DNA of 31,472 nucleotides from JBLHKE01 sp047619485 (GTDB lineage Bacteria > Verrucomicrobiota > Verrucomicrobiia > Verrucomicrobiales > DEV007). The notes below the pieces were generated by a model. It did not search any database and was not told where the DNA came from. It saw nothing but the letters and a program-made list of their open reading frames with translations. Position numbers and translations under genes: made by a program. The DNA lies in assembly GCA_047619485.1 (NCBI GenBank), contig JBLHKE010000008.1, positions 1-31,472 of the forward strand, read 5' to 3'. This document shows, in pieces, positions 7,908 to 17,250 of this stretch (positions within the stretch are counted from its first letter, which is position 1; every line of letters begins with the position of its first letter).

Positions 7908-10900
7908 ATGCGAATCTCTAGCCTTCTCCTCTGCCTGCTCACCACCGTCGCTCCGTATGCCTATGCGGATGGACTCGAGTTCGCCGGCGCCCTCGGAAAC
8001 TCCGGTGGCTCGGGCAAAACGATCGCCACGTTCTCAGCGAAGCCAGCTTGCGGGATCGGACCGGTCCTCGATGCGGACAATACGATCTGGGAACGAGCCG
8101 GTTCGACCCAGCTGAACCGTTACACATTGGATGGGCGACTGCTCGCGAGCTTCGGACTGCCGGACTCCAATAACAAATTCCGCGACCAAATGACGCTCGC
8201 CGGCGATCACCTGTTGTTTCATTTTGGCAAAAACCTTTACCGCCTCGAGGTGAACGCAACGCCGGGAACCGAGGCGCAGAAACTTGAGGGAAATGCCGAC
8301 CTGTTGGCTCCCAGCGCCTTTCGCGGACGAGGGCTGATTTTCGACAAAGGTGAGATCGCGTGGTTGGATCCGATCTCGGGAGATCGGCAAATGATCGTAA
8401 AGAACACAGAGTCCCTGCGACATCTGTTCGCCGCTGAGGACGGCACCGTCTTCGCCTTCACCGGCCAGCAAGTTCTCGCGTGGAGGAACGGCGTAGAGGT
8501 TCTGGGCTACCCGAGTCCCTTCAATGGCGCGAGGCCACAGAAGATCGGCGATTTCTGGTATTCGCACGGCTATCACGGCACGATCCACCGCTTCAACGAG
8601 CAGTTCGAACCCGCGCCTGGCGTTGTGTTAGGCGGAGCCTCTGGTTCGTTTATCGGTTATCTTCCACAGAACGACGACATCCATCACGGCGCCGGTTTGG
8701 TGCGCATCCGAGACGATCTCTTTGCCATCTCGGGCTTCGAGGGGATTGTACAGTTCTTGCAATGGCAGGATACGGAGATGCGTTTCGATGTCGTGCGCAG
8801 GATCGGTGCGCTCCCGGGTTTGAAGTCCCTCGGGTTGGATGCTGAAGGCAATATTTGGACGCCTCGCGGGAGCTGGCGCTGGGCAGATTCGTCGGAGGCA
8901 CCACGCAGCCTCGGCGATGTTGAGCCGGAGTTCACAACCCAGCCAGTCGTTCTGGGCGGCAAGACGATCGCGTTCATCAAGAGCCACTACGGGAATCCGC
9001 AGAAGGCCCGAGGTCCTGTGATCGATAGCAGCGGCTGGGCTCATCTCGAAGCGCGAGGACTCGGCAACCTCAAGCTTTCCAAAACGGCCTACGGGTCAGC
9101 TGCGTTCACGAACTCGAAGGGCCAGCTGCGTTTGTTAGTGACCGAACCTGATGGCAAAGCACTGGACTTTCCAATCTCTGAGAATGGCGACATCGGCGAC
9201 CGACCGGACGAGGTGCAACTCCCCGGCCTGACGCGGTGCTCCAGCCTCGCATGGTTTGACGGCAACATCCTAGCAGCAGATCGCGGGGCTTTGGTGATCT
9301 TGCGCGAGACTGCCCAAGGAGCGTGGGAGACGACGAAGCGGCTGGAGGGCTTTGGCGAGGAGATTTTTGTCCACAGTGATGGGAGGTCTTTCGTCGTCAG
9401 CGACGCGAAAAATGGGCGGGTCAGCTTGTACAATGCTCTTGATACAAGTGCGGCCATCGCGAGTTACGGTGGCTTGGATTCGCCGGAGAAGGTCGCGGTA
9501 GCGGGCGACCGTATCGTTGTTTACGAAGCGGGTAAACAGCGCTTGGTGAAGCTTCATCGGAGCGAAGCCGTCCGGTTGCACTTCCCCCCGGAGCCACGAG
9601 TCGACGCCATTGGAACCAAGAAGTGGGATTTTTCAGAAGCGGACTTTTACGATCTGGGCAGAGCGGGCGGCATTCCCATTGGCGTGGCGATTCGAGAGAG
9701 AGATGGCGGCCTGGATGTCGCGCTCGATATGCCGGACAGCGCGACGGAGGTCATTCTTGGCGTCGCCAACGCCACTGATCATTTCATCGTTCACCATCGT
9801 GATGCGCGGATCCCCGCGGGAGACTGGTCAGAACTTCGCCTGGCTGCTTTCGTCAAACTCCAGGACCAACAAGAGCGTGTCGGCTTCGTCGATCATCAGC
9901 CAATTCACGCACGATTCTCAAAGAACCCAGGCCACTGGGCGCGGTTCGATTTCCGCAACTACCGCGAGATCATCGCCGAGCGCAAACAGCAGATCCGTAT
10001 CGAGTTCGACCAAGCGATCAACGGCAAGGCGTCGATCGTGATCGAAGGCGAAGCTGGCGAACGTATTCGCAACCTCGTTTCGGGTCGCAGTTTCCGGCCG
10101 GGGAAGCACACGATCGTCTGGGATGGTCTCGATGAGAATAGCCAACTAGTCGCACCTGGGAATTATCGCTGGCGGGGCATCACCCACCCCGGAATACGGC
10201 CCGAGTTTCGCATGAGCTTTGCCGGTGGCCGCGAGCCGATCAATGCCCGCCCGTGGGGACCAAACCACGGCATTCTCCACGACGCGGTTTCTAATGGCGA
10301 ACACGTGTTCTTCGCCGCGCCAGTGACAGAGGGTGGCTGGGCGCTACTGGCCTTGGATGCCGACGGAAATTTTGTCCAAGGCTACGATCACCAACAGGGC
10401 TTCGGGATTGGCCACAACGCGATCGCGGTGGACGAAAATTATCTCTACTGCGCTCAGGACGGCTTCGGTTGGAGCGGTGCGAACGGCATCGACTGGAAGA
10501 GCGACACGTGGAAATCGACCTGGTCTCTCACGGTCGCGCGCTACGATCTGAAGTCGGGAAAACCAGTCGAGTTCCCCGGCAAAAAACGCGCCATCGTCAT
10601 CGATACGATGGAAGTCGGCCCAGGTTCGAAGCATCCTGATTTGAAGAGCTACAATCTAAGCGGCTTGGCGATCTTGGATGGGCAGCTCTATGTCGGTTCG
10701 CGTGATAAGAACGCGGTATTTGTCCACGATGCGGCGACCGGGGAGCGGCGCGGCACGATTCCATTAAAAGACCTGCGCGATCTCGCGGCTGGGAAGAAAA
10801 CGGTTTTCGCAGCGACCGGTTCTGGCATTGTTAGCCTCGACGACAGCAAGACTGTGGCCTCGACTGGTGATCTGAAAATCACCGGCCTGACCGTCGCACC

Positions 10901-13028
10901 CAACGGAGATTTTTGGGTGAGCGATCGCGCTTCGCACCAGGTGCACCACTTCTCCGTAGGAGGAAAACGAATCGGCTCAATCGGCGTTCCCGGAGGACCT
11001 TACAAAGGTGTCTACGATCCAAACCGCATGGTCAATCCGACCGGACTGGCATTTGGACCGAATGGGAAACTCTGGGTCACGGAGAATCGCTGGAACCCGA
11101 AGCGGGTCATGGCGTGGGACTTGGAGAAGGAGGCCGTCGTCTATGAGAAATTCGGCATCCCGCACTACGGTGGTGATGGATCCGGTTTTGATCCCGAAGA
11201 CCGGCGACGCTGGATCGGGCTCGGGTGTTTCTGGGATATCGGCATCGAGACCGGCGCAGCACGACCGACCCACATCATGTCGATCGACGAGGCTCACTTC
11301 GAGCACTATCACCCCCAGGGTTATTCCTTTTTTCGCGAAGCTGGTCGCACCTTCCTGTCCGCACGTGGCAAGATCGCACTTCTGCTCGAAGTGCTCGACG
11401 ACGGCACCACCCGGAAGATCGCCGCAGCCAGCGGGACGCATCATTTCGCCTATGGCTGCGACTGGGATCCGCCGCAGGCCTACATCGACGCGTTCTACGC
11501 GAAGTGGCCGGACAAGCGCGGGCAAGAGAAGCCCGGTCGTGGCGCAGATGGCAAGCCGTGGGCAGGTCGGATCGCTGGCGTGCTCTGGGTGGATCGCAAC
11601 GGCGACGGCGAGACGCAGCAAGAGGAATTCACGTTTACCGAAGAGGGCGTGCAGTTTGCCGACGGCCACTGGGGGCACCTTCAAAATTCCCTGACCTTCC
11701 GATTCCCCACCGCCGTGGATGAACAAGTCAAAATTGTCGAAATCAAACCGCGCGGGTTTCTTCCCAACGGCATCCCGGACTACCCGGCCTTGGGTGAGGC
11801 GATCGAAAACGGAGCAACCGACATCAGCCTGACACCTGGCTACAAGCGCCAGGGAGTTTCGACAGCGATGGACCGGTTCGGGCGTTTGGTTTTCAACTCC
11901 GATCCCGAACTCAACGCGTTCGGTGCTGACGGCAAGCATCTTTGGAGTTACCCGAACCAGTGGAGCGATGTGCACGGATCCCACGATGCGCCGCTGCCCG
12001 AGACAGGGGCCTTACAGGGCTCGATGGCAATTCTGGGAATGGTTCCCTTCGATGATCGAGCCGATGTATTTTTCCTCAACGGCAATCACGGGCGCTGTTT
12101 CCTTCTCACCTCAGACGGGTTCTATCTCGATGAGGCGTTTACCGATGTGCGCGTCAGCTATCTGCAAAATGAGTATCGCTTGGGCGGCGAGATCTTCGGC
12201 GGAACCTTCGAGCGCTCCCAAAAGGATGGGAACTACTACGTCCAGATTGGTCACGGGCCGTATCGGATCTATCAGCTGCAAGGCCTCGACAAAACCAGAC
12301 GCATCAGCGGCGAATTTGCGGTGACCGCCGATCAGATCGCGGCAGCCGAGCGCGGAAATTTGCGGCAGATGGCCAAAACGCAGACGACGAAATCCCTTCA
12401 ACTGCCCGGCGAGATTGCTTGGGACTTGGGCGGTAAATTCAAAGTTGCGCTCAGCGCCGCGATCGAGGGTGAGCATCTACACCTGAACTACAAAGTCGAG
12501 GATCCGTCCCCGTGGATCAACAACGGGCGCGATTGGACGACGCTTTTTGCCACCGGTGACAGCGTGGATCTGCAGATCGGCGTCAACCCTAACGCTGACG
12601 CCAACCGGCGCGAGCCGGTCGAAGGTGACCAGCGGCTGCTGATTGCGCCGCATGAGGGCAAGGCGATCGCGGTGCTGTACCAACATCGAAAATCTGCAGG
12701 CACGAATCCGATCGAGTTCACCTCCCCGTGGCGCGGCGCGCAGGTGGATCACATCGAGCGGCTCACGGATGTGAAGATCGAAGTGAAGACATCAGGCGGC
12801 GGGTACGTCGTCGATGCGAAGATTCCGCTGGCGACGCTCGGATTAAACCCGGCTGGGAAGTTACGCGCGGATTTCGGAGTGACCTATGGGGATGCGGGAG
12901 GCACAGACACGCAGTTGCGCTCCTACTGGGCGAACCCGGCGACCATGCTGATGGATGACATTCCCGGCGAAATCTTGCTCCACCCGAATCTGTGGGGAGA
13001 GTTAAACTTGGAAGGAAGTCCAAAATAA
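7908..13028 (+). CDS. Very large exported multi-propeller protein with FlgD-like Ig and CBM9-like domains
   Basis: 1706 residues from ATG 7908, which gives a clean signal peptide (MRISSLLLCLLTTVAPYAYA); an upstream ATG at 7875 would overlap the preceding gene. Residues about 20-560 form an NHL/SMP-30-like beta-propeller (repeated GxxLDAEGNIWTPRG-like motifs). Around 700-760 is a FlgD-type Ig-like unit (RPGKHTIVWDGLDENSQLVAPGNYRW). A second propeller follows (GLTVAPNGDFWVSDRASHQV, VNPTGLAFGPNGKLWVTE). An EF-hand-like loop (DRNGDGETQQEEF) could bind calcium. The last roughly 210 residues resemble CBM9/DOMON-like carbohydrate- or heme-binding domains. No catalytic motif is obvious. Position in the DUF1592/DUF1552 gene run suggests recognition of, or action on, the same extracellular substrate. 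No internal stop is seen across 5.1 kb. Confidence 0.85.
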   Translation: MRISSLLLCLLTTVAPYAYADGLEFAGALGNSGGSGKTIATFSAKPACGIGPVLDADNTIWERAGSTQLNRYTLDGRLLASFGLPDSNNKFRDQMTLAGDHLLFHFGKNLYRLEVNATPGTEAQKLEGNADLLAPSAFRGRGLIFDKGEIAWLDPISGDRQMIVKNTESLRHLFAAEDGTVFAFTGQQVLAWRNGVEVLGYPSPFNGARPQKIGDFWYSHGYHGTIHRFNEQFEPAPGVVLGGASGSFIGYLPQNDDIHHGAGLVRIRDDLFAISGFEGIVQFLQWQDTEMRFDVVRRIGALPGLKSLGLDAEGNIWTPRGSWRWADSSEAPRSLGDVEPEFTTQPVVLGGKTIAFIKSHYGNPQKARGPVIDSSGWAHLEARGLGNLKLSKTAYGSAAFTNSKGQLRLLVTEPDGKALDFPISENGDIGDRPDEVQLPGLTRCSSLAWFDGNILAADRGALVILRETAQGAWETTKRLEGFGEEIFVHSDGRSFVVSDAKNGRVSLYNALDTSAAIASYGGLDSPEKVAVAGDRIVVYEAGKQRLVKLHRSEAVRLHFPPEPRVDAIGTKKWDFSEADFYDLGRAGGIPIGVAIRERDGGLDVALDMPDSATEVILGVANATDHFIVHHRDARIPAGDWSELRLAAFVKLQDQQERVGFVDHQPIHARFSKNPGHWARFDFRNYREIIAERKQQIRIEFDQAINGKASIVIEGEAGERIRNLVSGRSFRPGKHTIVWDGLDENSQLVAPGNYRWRGITHPGIRPEFRMSFAGGREPINARPWGPNHGILHDAVSNGEHVFFAAPVTEGGWALLALDADGNFVQGYDHQQGFGIGHNAIAVDENYLYCAQDGFGWSGANGIDWKSDTWKSTWSLTVARYDLKSGKPVEFPGKKRAIVIDTMEVGPGSKHPDLKSYNLSGLAILDGQLYVGSRDKNAVFVHDAATGERRGTIPLKDLRDLAAGKKTVFAATGSGIVSLDDSKTVASTGDLKITGLTVAPNGDFWVSDRASHQVHHFSVGGKRIGSIGVPGGPYKGVYDPNRMVNPTGLAFGPNGKLWVTENRWNPKRVMAWDLEKEAVVYEKFGIPHYGGDGSGFDPEDRRRWIGLGCFWDIGIETGAARPTHIMSIDEAHFEHYHPQGYSFFREAGRTFLSARGKIALLLEVLDDGTTRKIAAASGTHHFAYGCDWDPPQAYIDAFYAKWPDKRGQEKPGRGADGKPWAGRIAGVLWVDRNGDGETQQEEFTFTEEGVQFADGHWGHLQNSLTFRFPTAVDEQVKIVEIKPRGFLPNGIPDYPALGEAIENGATDISLTPGYKRQGVSTAMDRFGRLVFNSDPELNAFGADGKHLWSYPNQWSDVHGSHDAPLPETGALQGSMAILGMVPFDDRADVFFLNGNHGRCFLLTSDGFYLDEAFTDVRVSYLQNEYRLGGEIFGGTFERSQKDGNYYVQIGHGPYRIYQLQGLDKTRRISGEFAVTADQIAAAERGNLRQMAKTQTTKSLQLPGEIAWDLGGKFKVALSAAIEGEHLHLNYKVEDPSPWINNGRDWTTLFATGDSVDLQIGVNPNADANRREPVEGDQRLLIAPHEGKAIAVLYQHRKSAGTNPIEFTSPWRGAQVDHIERLTDVKIEVKTSGGGYVVDAKIPLATLGLNPAGKLRADFGVTYGDAGGTDTQLRSYWANPATMLMDDIPGEILLHPNLWGELNLEGSPK

Positions 13029-14239
13029 TGCGCATCTCAATTTTCCTGCTCGGTATCGCAATCGTTGCCACCGCAATCGCCGACGACGCACCCGAGTTTC
13101 GAACCGACGACAACTCGGACAAATCCTTGCCGTGGTTTCAACTCTTCGATGGCGAATTTCCACCCGAAAAATCGGCGCACTACGTCTCTGGAGAACTCAT
13201 TGCTTACGACCATCTGGAACGCACGATCACCCTCCGCGTGGATCGCAATGATGCCCAAGGACGCGCCCTGATGGACTACCCACTCGATGCGGCGATGTTG
13301 CCCTACGGTTCGGTCTACTACAACGGTGCACCCGCAGCGCTGCGGGACATCCCCCTCGGGACCCACATGCACGGTTGGTTTTACGCGCGGCCGGAAGCAG
13401 AGCACTTCTGGGAAACCAGAAACGACAAGCCTCACTCAAAGAACGGCCAACGCGCGTCGTTGGAGGTCGATTTCACTCGATGCTTCCGGCTAGAAGATGA
13501 TTTCACGTTCTACGCCCTGAAAAAGCAGCATTGGAAAATCGACAAAGTCGACCTGGCTCAGAAAAAGCTTACCGCCACCTTGCAGAAAGAAGACGGCGGA
13601 TCGGTAGGCGAGGCTAAACTGTTCGATCTGACTTCGAGCACGGCCGTGTTCCGCGGGAAGGAATTCGCCACGCTCGATGACATCACGGCAGGACAAGAGG
13701 TCCAGATCAACCTCACCTGGGCGACACTCTACGGTCCGGGGCGAATCTTTCAGATCTGGCTGGACGAAGACAGCCGCACACTGGCCACTGCCAATCAACT
13801 CGAGCGCCACCGGAATCACATCCGCGAGCGCGGGTTGCCGGGCTTCATCGCAGCGGTAGACGATAAGACAAAAGTCGTTACCATTACGTTCTTCGACAGC
13901 GTCGATCCGGCACTTTTCAAAGACTTGACCAGTACCAACCCCAAACCTCTCGGCTGGCCAACGTCAGAGTATGCGGAGGGCAATCTTTCGCCGAAAGGAA
14001 ACATCGTCGTCGCTAGGGAATGCCTCATGACCTACGATCCCGTCAACGATCGCAAGGGCGGCAATATCCTCAAAATTGGCGAGGCCCCGCTTCGTCCCGG
14101 CTGCAGCGGCGTGCAGATCCAGGTCCAGTGCGGCATGCTCCTCGAAGGCTTTCGCCCCAAGAAGATCGTGCGCTTCTACCCAGCCAGCTGGCCAGTCATC
14201 GGCCTTCCGAAAGAAGAGGGCTACCACGGTAGGGAGTGA
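13028..14239 (+). CDS. Exported protein of unknown function
   Basis: 403 residues. ATG 13028 shares its A with the TAA stop of the preceding gene (TAATG), implying translational coupling; a more upstream ATG (12992) would put the signal peptide internally. The signal peptide is MRISIFLLGIAIVATAIA. The mature part begins LPWFQLFDGEFPPEKSAHYV and contains SGELIAYDHLERTITLRVDRND, LPYGSVYYNGAPAALRDIPL and GTHMHGWFYAR, then TAGQEVQINLTWATLYGPG and a cysteine-containing C-terminal part (RPGCSGVQIQVQCGMLLEGF). I do not recognise a named domain; the beta-rich, OB-like pattern and repeated statements of two similar halves suggest two or three small beta-barrels. It is the last gene of the run that starts at 1742, so its role is probably tied to the giant propeller protein. 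Confidence 0.8.
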   Translation: MRISIFLLGIAIVATAIADDAPEFRTDDNSDKSLPWFQLFDGEFPPEKSAHYVSGELIAYDHLERTITLRVDRNDAQGRALMDYPLDAAMLPYGSVYYNGAPAALRDIPLGTHMHGWFYARPEAEHFWETRNDKPHSKNGQRASLEVDFTRCFRLEDDFTFYALKKQHWKIDKVDLAQKKLTATLQKEDGGSVGEAKLFDLTSSTAVFRGKEFATLDDITAGQEVQINLTWATLYGPGRIFQIWLDEDSRTLATANQLERHRNHIRERGLPGFIAAVDDKTKVVTITFFDSVDPALFKDLTSTNPKPLGWPTSEYAEGNLSPKGNIVVARECLMTYDPVNDRKGGNILKIGEAPLRPGCSGVQIQVQCGMLLEGFRPKKIVRFYPASWPVIGLPKEEGYHGRE

Positions 14240-14248
14240 TTTAGGAAG

Positions 14249-14265
14249 CGGTAGTGTCACTGCCG
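14249..14265 (+). terminator. Hairpin after the last gene of the plus-strand run
   Basis: CGGTAGT (14249-14255) pairs with ACTGCCG (14259-14265), seven pairs with one G-U, around a three-base loop, nine bases after the TGA. No T-run follows, so intrinsic termination is uncertain. Confidence 0.35.
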
Positions 14266-14289
14266 AGACGCTAACAGCTAATCGCTAAG

Positions 14290-14444
14290 GGGTTGTCAGG
14301 AAATAAGTCATACAAAGATGCGCAGGAATTTTAGCCAGCACCAAGGCAGATTTCAGCGATGATAGCGGGCTATTTGAGTTGGAAGCTAACGCGGGTGATG
14401 ACCAAAATAACCAGCAGATTGTAGGAGTTATTTACTGACAAGCC
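14290..14444. mobile_element. MITE-like element, 155 bp, with 5-bp target duplication
   Basis: The left end GGGTTGTCAG (14290-14299) matches the reverse complement of the right end, GGCTTGTCAG (14444-14435), with one mismatch, and similarity continues inward (AAATAAG versus AAATAAC). Inner arms include TTTTAGCCAGCACC against GGTGATGACCAAAA. CTAAG at 14285-14289 is repeated directly at 14445-14449, a plausible target-site duplication. No coding capacity is seen. It is inserted between two convergent genes and ends seven bases from the stop codon of the lactonase-type gene. Confidence 0.7.
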
Positions 14445-14451
14445 CTAAGCG

Positions 14452-15576
14452 CTAACGGCTCCGCCAACAGGTCACCCATATTGGGGACATACCGGTTTCA
14501 TACGTTCCGATGCGTTTCAGCGTGCCCGTCTTCTGGTCCACACGATAGGCATCGAGTTTGTTCTCCAACTCGCTCGCGGCGAAGATAAAATTCCCTGTGA
14601 GGTCGATGCAAAACGAACGCGGGAAACGGTGCGTGGCATAATGTCCGACCACCTTTAGCTTCCCCGATTTCGGGTCGATTTCAAACGCCGCCAAGGTGTC
14701 GCCGTGAGGCATGCCCGCATCGAGTTTCCGCCCATCGCGGTTCGAGACGTAGGCGAAACGTCCGTTCGGCGTGATCTTGATGTCCGCCGCGTAGCTTGCG
14801 CCTTCCCAGCCTGGCGGCAGGGAGGAGAGCGATTCGATCAGTGTTAGCTGGCCCGTCTTGTTGTCGAACTTCCACGAACTGATTCCACCGCCAGTCTCGT
14901 TCGATGTGAACCCCATCGGGAGCGTTGGATGGTGGGCGTAGTGCCGCGGGCCGTGGTATCGATGATCCGTGTCAGGGCCGGCGGCAGAAGGGGGATCGAG
15001 CGGCGTGAGCTTTCCCGTTTCGGAATCGAGCGCAAACTGGAACACCGCGTTCGGTTTGGGGTGTGGCACGTAGACAAAGCGATTGCTAGGGTCGGTGGTG
15101 ACGAAATGCGCGGTCTTGTCAGTGGTGTGCCCGTCCGCCAATTCGCCGGTGCAATGGCGGTCGGCGTCAATCTTCCAAACGCTCACCTTCCCCTCGCCAT
15201 AGTGCGCGCCGAGCAGGTTCTTTCCGCTGGCATCCGCGTGGATCGACGGCGAGCGCATCCCAACCGGCGCAACCTTGAGCAGTTTGAATCCACCGGCCTC
15301 GATCGCGATGCTGATGATGTGCGGCTTTGGTCGCTGTTCGCCTCCGACCTTGATGTGCGACTCGAGGTAGAGCATCTCGCCATCGGCCGACAGTGCCATC
15401 GGCCCACCGACGCCTGGAAGTTTTAAGCGGGTGTGTTCGGTGAGCTTTCCTGATGCGGGATCGACACGAAACGAGACCAGCTCCGAGTTCTGCTTAGCAG
15501 CAAGAAAGAGAAACTGCTCTGCGGCTGCAGGCAAGGCGAGGACTATCAGAGCTATCAGGAAGGTGAGGCGTTTCAT
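14452..15576 (-). CDS. Exported lactonase-family beta-propeller protein
   Basis: 374 residues with a signal peptide (MKRLTFLIALIVLALPAAA). The rest is a seven-bladed propeller of the 6-phosphogluconolactonase-like family (PF10282 type). Recurrent blade motifs are seen: ELVSFRVDPASGKLTEHTR, VFQFALDSETGKLTPLDP, ISSWKFDNKTGQLTLIESL, AAFEIDPKSGKLKVVGHYA and DAYRVDQKTGTLKRIGTYE. Conserved surface residues appear in HYAHHPTLPMGF and ITPNGRFAYVSNR. The export signal argues against a cytosolic pentose-phosphate role; an extracellular lactone or binding function is inferred. It is transcribed alone, convergent with the gene run on its right-hand coordinates' opposite side, and divergent from the broken PQQ gene at 15739. 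Confidence 0.88.
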   Translation of the reverse strand: MKRLTFLIALIVLALPAAAEQFLFLAAKQNSELVSFRVDPASGKLTEHTRLKLPGVGGPMALSADGEMLYLESHIKVGGEQRPKPHIISIAIEAGGFKLLKVAPVGMRSPSIHADASGKNLLGAHYGEGKVSVWKIDADRHCTGELADGHTTDKTAHFVTTDPSNRFVYVPHPKPNAVFQFALDSETGKLTPLDPPSAAGPDTDHRYHGPRHYAHHPTLPMGFTSNETGGGISSWKFDNKTGQLTLIESLSSLPPGWEGASYAADIKITPNGRFAYVSNRDGRKLDAGMPHGDTLAAFEIDPKSGKLKVVGHYATHRFPRSFCIDLTGNFIFAASELENKLDAYRVDQKTGTLKRIGTYETGMSPIWVTCWRSR

Positions 15577-15738
15577 ACCTCTTTCTTTAAGGCAATTCCC
15601 AACTCAAATCGAACTTTCAATTTCCGTTTTGCCTCCGTGGGTCGTCCGAAAGCGATCCTATAAAATCGACCGCAGCCGGAGAGGCCGTCTACAGTTCCGT
15701 CCTTGCGGCTCGTTGTCACCGACTGTTGGCTTGCACGC

Positions 15739-16971
15739 ATGAGATTTTCTTTTCTGCTGCTGGCTCTATTTTCACTCTGTGGCTGGCATGTTGGTGGCGA
15801 GAACGACTGACCGGCCTGGCGTGGTAGCCCGCACGATGGCATAGCCAGTGGCAAGCAGACGCCGCCGTTGGAGTTCGACAAAAAGCAGAACATTCGCTGG
15901 TCGATGCCTATTCCCGGTCGCGGCCACGGCGCGGCGACGGTTTTTGGTTCGCGCGTGTTTATCGCCGCCGCCGACGAGAAGGCGAAGACACAATCGCTGC
16001 TGTGTTTCGACCGTGCGACCGGCAAGCCGCTGTGGGCGAGGCAGGTGCACAGCGGCGGATTTCCGGCCAAGATGAACAAAAAGGCCAGCCAGGCCTCGTT
16101 GACCCCGGCCTGCGATGGCGAGTGCGTATTCATCATTTCCCTTCACGCGGGAGCAGTGCACACCACAGCCTTCAGCCTCGAAGGCAAGCAGCTCTGGCAA
16201 CGGAAGATCTGCGACTACATCGTCCACCAGGGATTCGGGACTTCGCCGGCGATCTACAAGTCGCTGGTGATCGTCACCGCGGACAACAAGCGCGGTGGCG
16301 CGATGTGCGGGCTCGATCGAAAAACCGGCGAGGTCGTGTGGAAGGCCGATCGCCCGAAATTCCCGAACTACGCATCGCCAATCATCCACAAGATTGCCGG
16401 CCGCGATCAACTCATCCTGCAGGGTTGCAACATCCTATCGAGTTTCGACCCGGCCAGTGGCGAGAAAATCTGGGAGCACGACGGCGCGACCACCGAGTGT
16501 GTGAGCTCCGTCGTCACCGACGGTAAACATGTTTTCACCAGTGGCGGCTACCCGAAAAACCACGTCGCCGCGGTGGTTGCGGATGGCACAGGGACGATCG
16601 CTTGGGAGAACACCAGCCACGTCTACGTGCCGTCGATGCTGGTCCAAGACGGGCATCTCTATGCGATCATGGACAACGGCAACGCGATGTGCTGGGAGTG
16701 CGAGAGCGGCGAGGTGAGGTGGCGGGAGCGGCTGTTGCGCACGACTAGCGCTTCGCCGGTGATGGTCGGCGACCGCATCTACGCGGTCGACGAGGGCGGG
16801 CCGTATGCGGTGATCAAAGCGGATCCGGAGAACTTCGAGGTGCTGGCGAAGGGGGAGCTGGGCGGCGGGATTTTCGGGACGCCGACGATCTGTGGTGGGC
16901 AGATTTTTATCCGTGTGGCCGAGCAGGTGGATGGTGAGCGGCGGGAGATGCTGTATTGTTTTGGTGAGTAG
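15739..16971 (+). pseudogene. PQQ-like beta-propeller gene interrupted by Trp-to-UGA
   Basis: From ATG 15739 the frame encodes a signal peptide (MRFSFLLLALFSLCG...) and then GEND-TGA-PAWRGSPHDG, with the TGA at 15808-15810 (codon 24). The remaining 386 codons are open to TAG at 16969-16971 and encode PQQ-like blades: TQSLLCFDRATGKPLWARQ, MCGLDRKTGEVVWKADRP, MCWECESGEVRWRERLL. Relatives of this class typically begin DWPxWRG, so the UGA replaces a Trp codon (TGG to TGA). No cysteine or redox motif is near, and I see no good SECIS-like hairpin. The body is otherwise intact, so this is a recent nonsense mutation, a sequencing error, or expression from an internal start without an export signal. 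Confidence 0.75.
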
Positions 16972-17001
16972 ATCGGACTGCGGTTTCTTCGGCATCGCCG
17001 G

Positions 17002-17250
17002 CTACTTCTCCTCGATCCAGATATTGCGGTACTGCAGCGGGTTGCCGTGTCCCTGTAGGGTGAAGTGGCGCACGCCGCCGGCGCCACCTTCGAGCTTGTC
17101 GTGGATGAGCACGCCATTGTGGTGGACGGTGAGGAAGGATTTGCCAGCCTCGCGTTTCATCTCGACTTGGTAGGTCTGCCAGCTGAGTGGCGGCAAGCAC
17201 ATATTCACCTTGGGCTGTGCCTTTTTGTGGACGCCGCCACACTCGTTGTT
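17002..17250 (-). pseudogene. C-terminal stub of a DUF1080 (3-keto-disaccharide hydrolase-like) gene
   Basis: The minus strand reads NECGGVHKKAQPKVNMCLPP, then LSWQTYQVEMKREAG, VHHNGVLIHDKLEGG and HGNPLQYRNIWIEEK, ending in TAG (17004-17002). This is the last third of a DUF1080 domain, a concanavalin-like beta-sandwich found in exported PVC proteins. The N-terminal part is absent: upstream of about 17250 the strand has no matching frame. No signal peptide or start is available, so it is a remnant. Confidence 0.75.

Noticed and set aside
14452..15576. True 6-phosphogluconolactonase of the pentose phosphate pathway.
   Set aside because: The protein has an export signal and sits among surface-protein genes; only the propeller family assignment is supported.
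15739..16971. Selenocysteine at the UGA of the PQQ-propeller gene.
   Set aside because: The position corresponds to Trp in DWPxWRG, there is no thiol or redox context, and only a three-pair stem could be drawn downstream.
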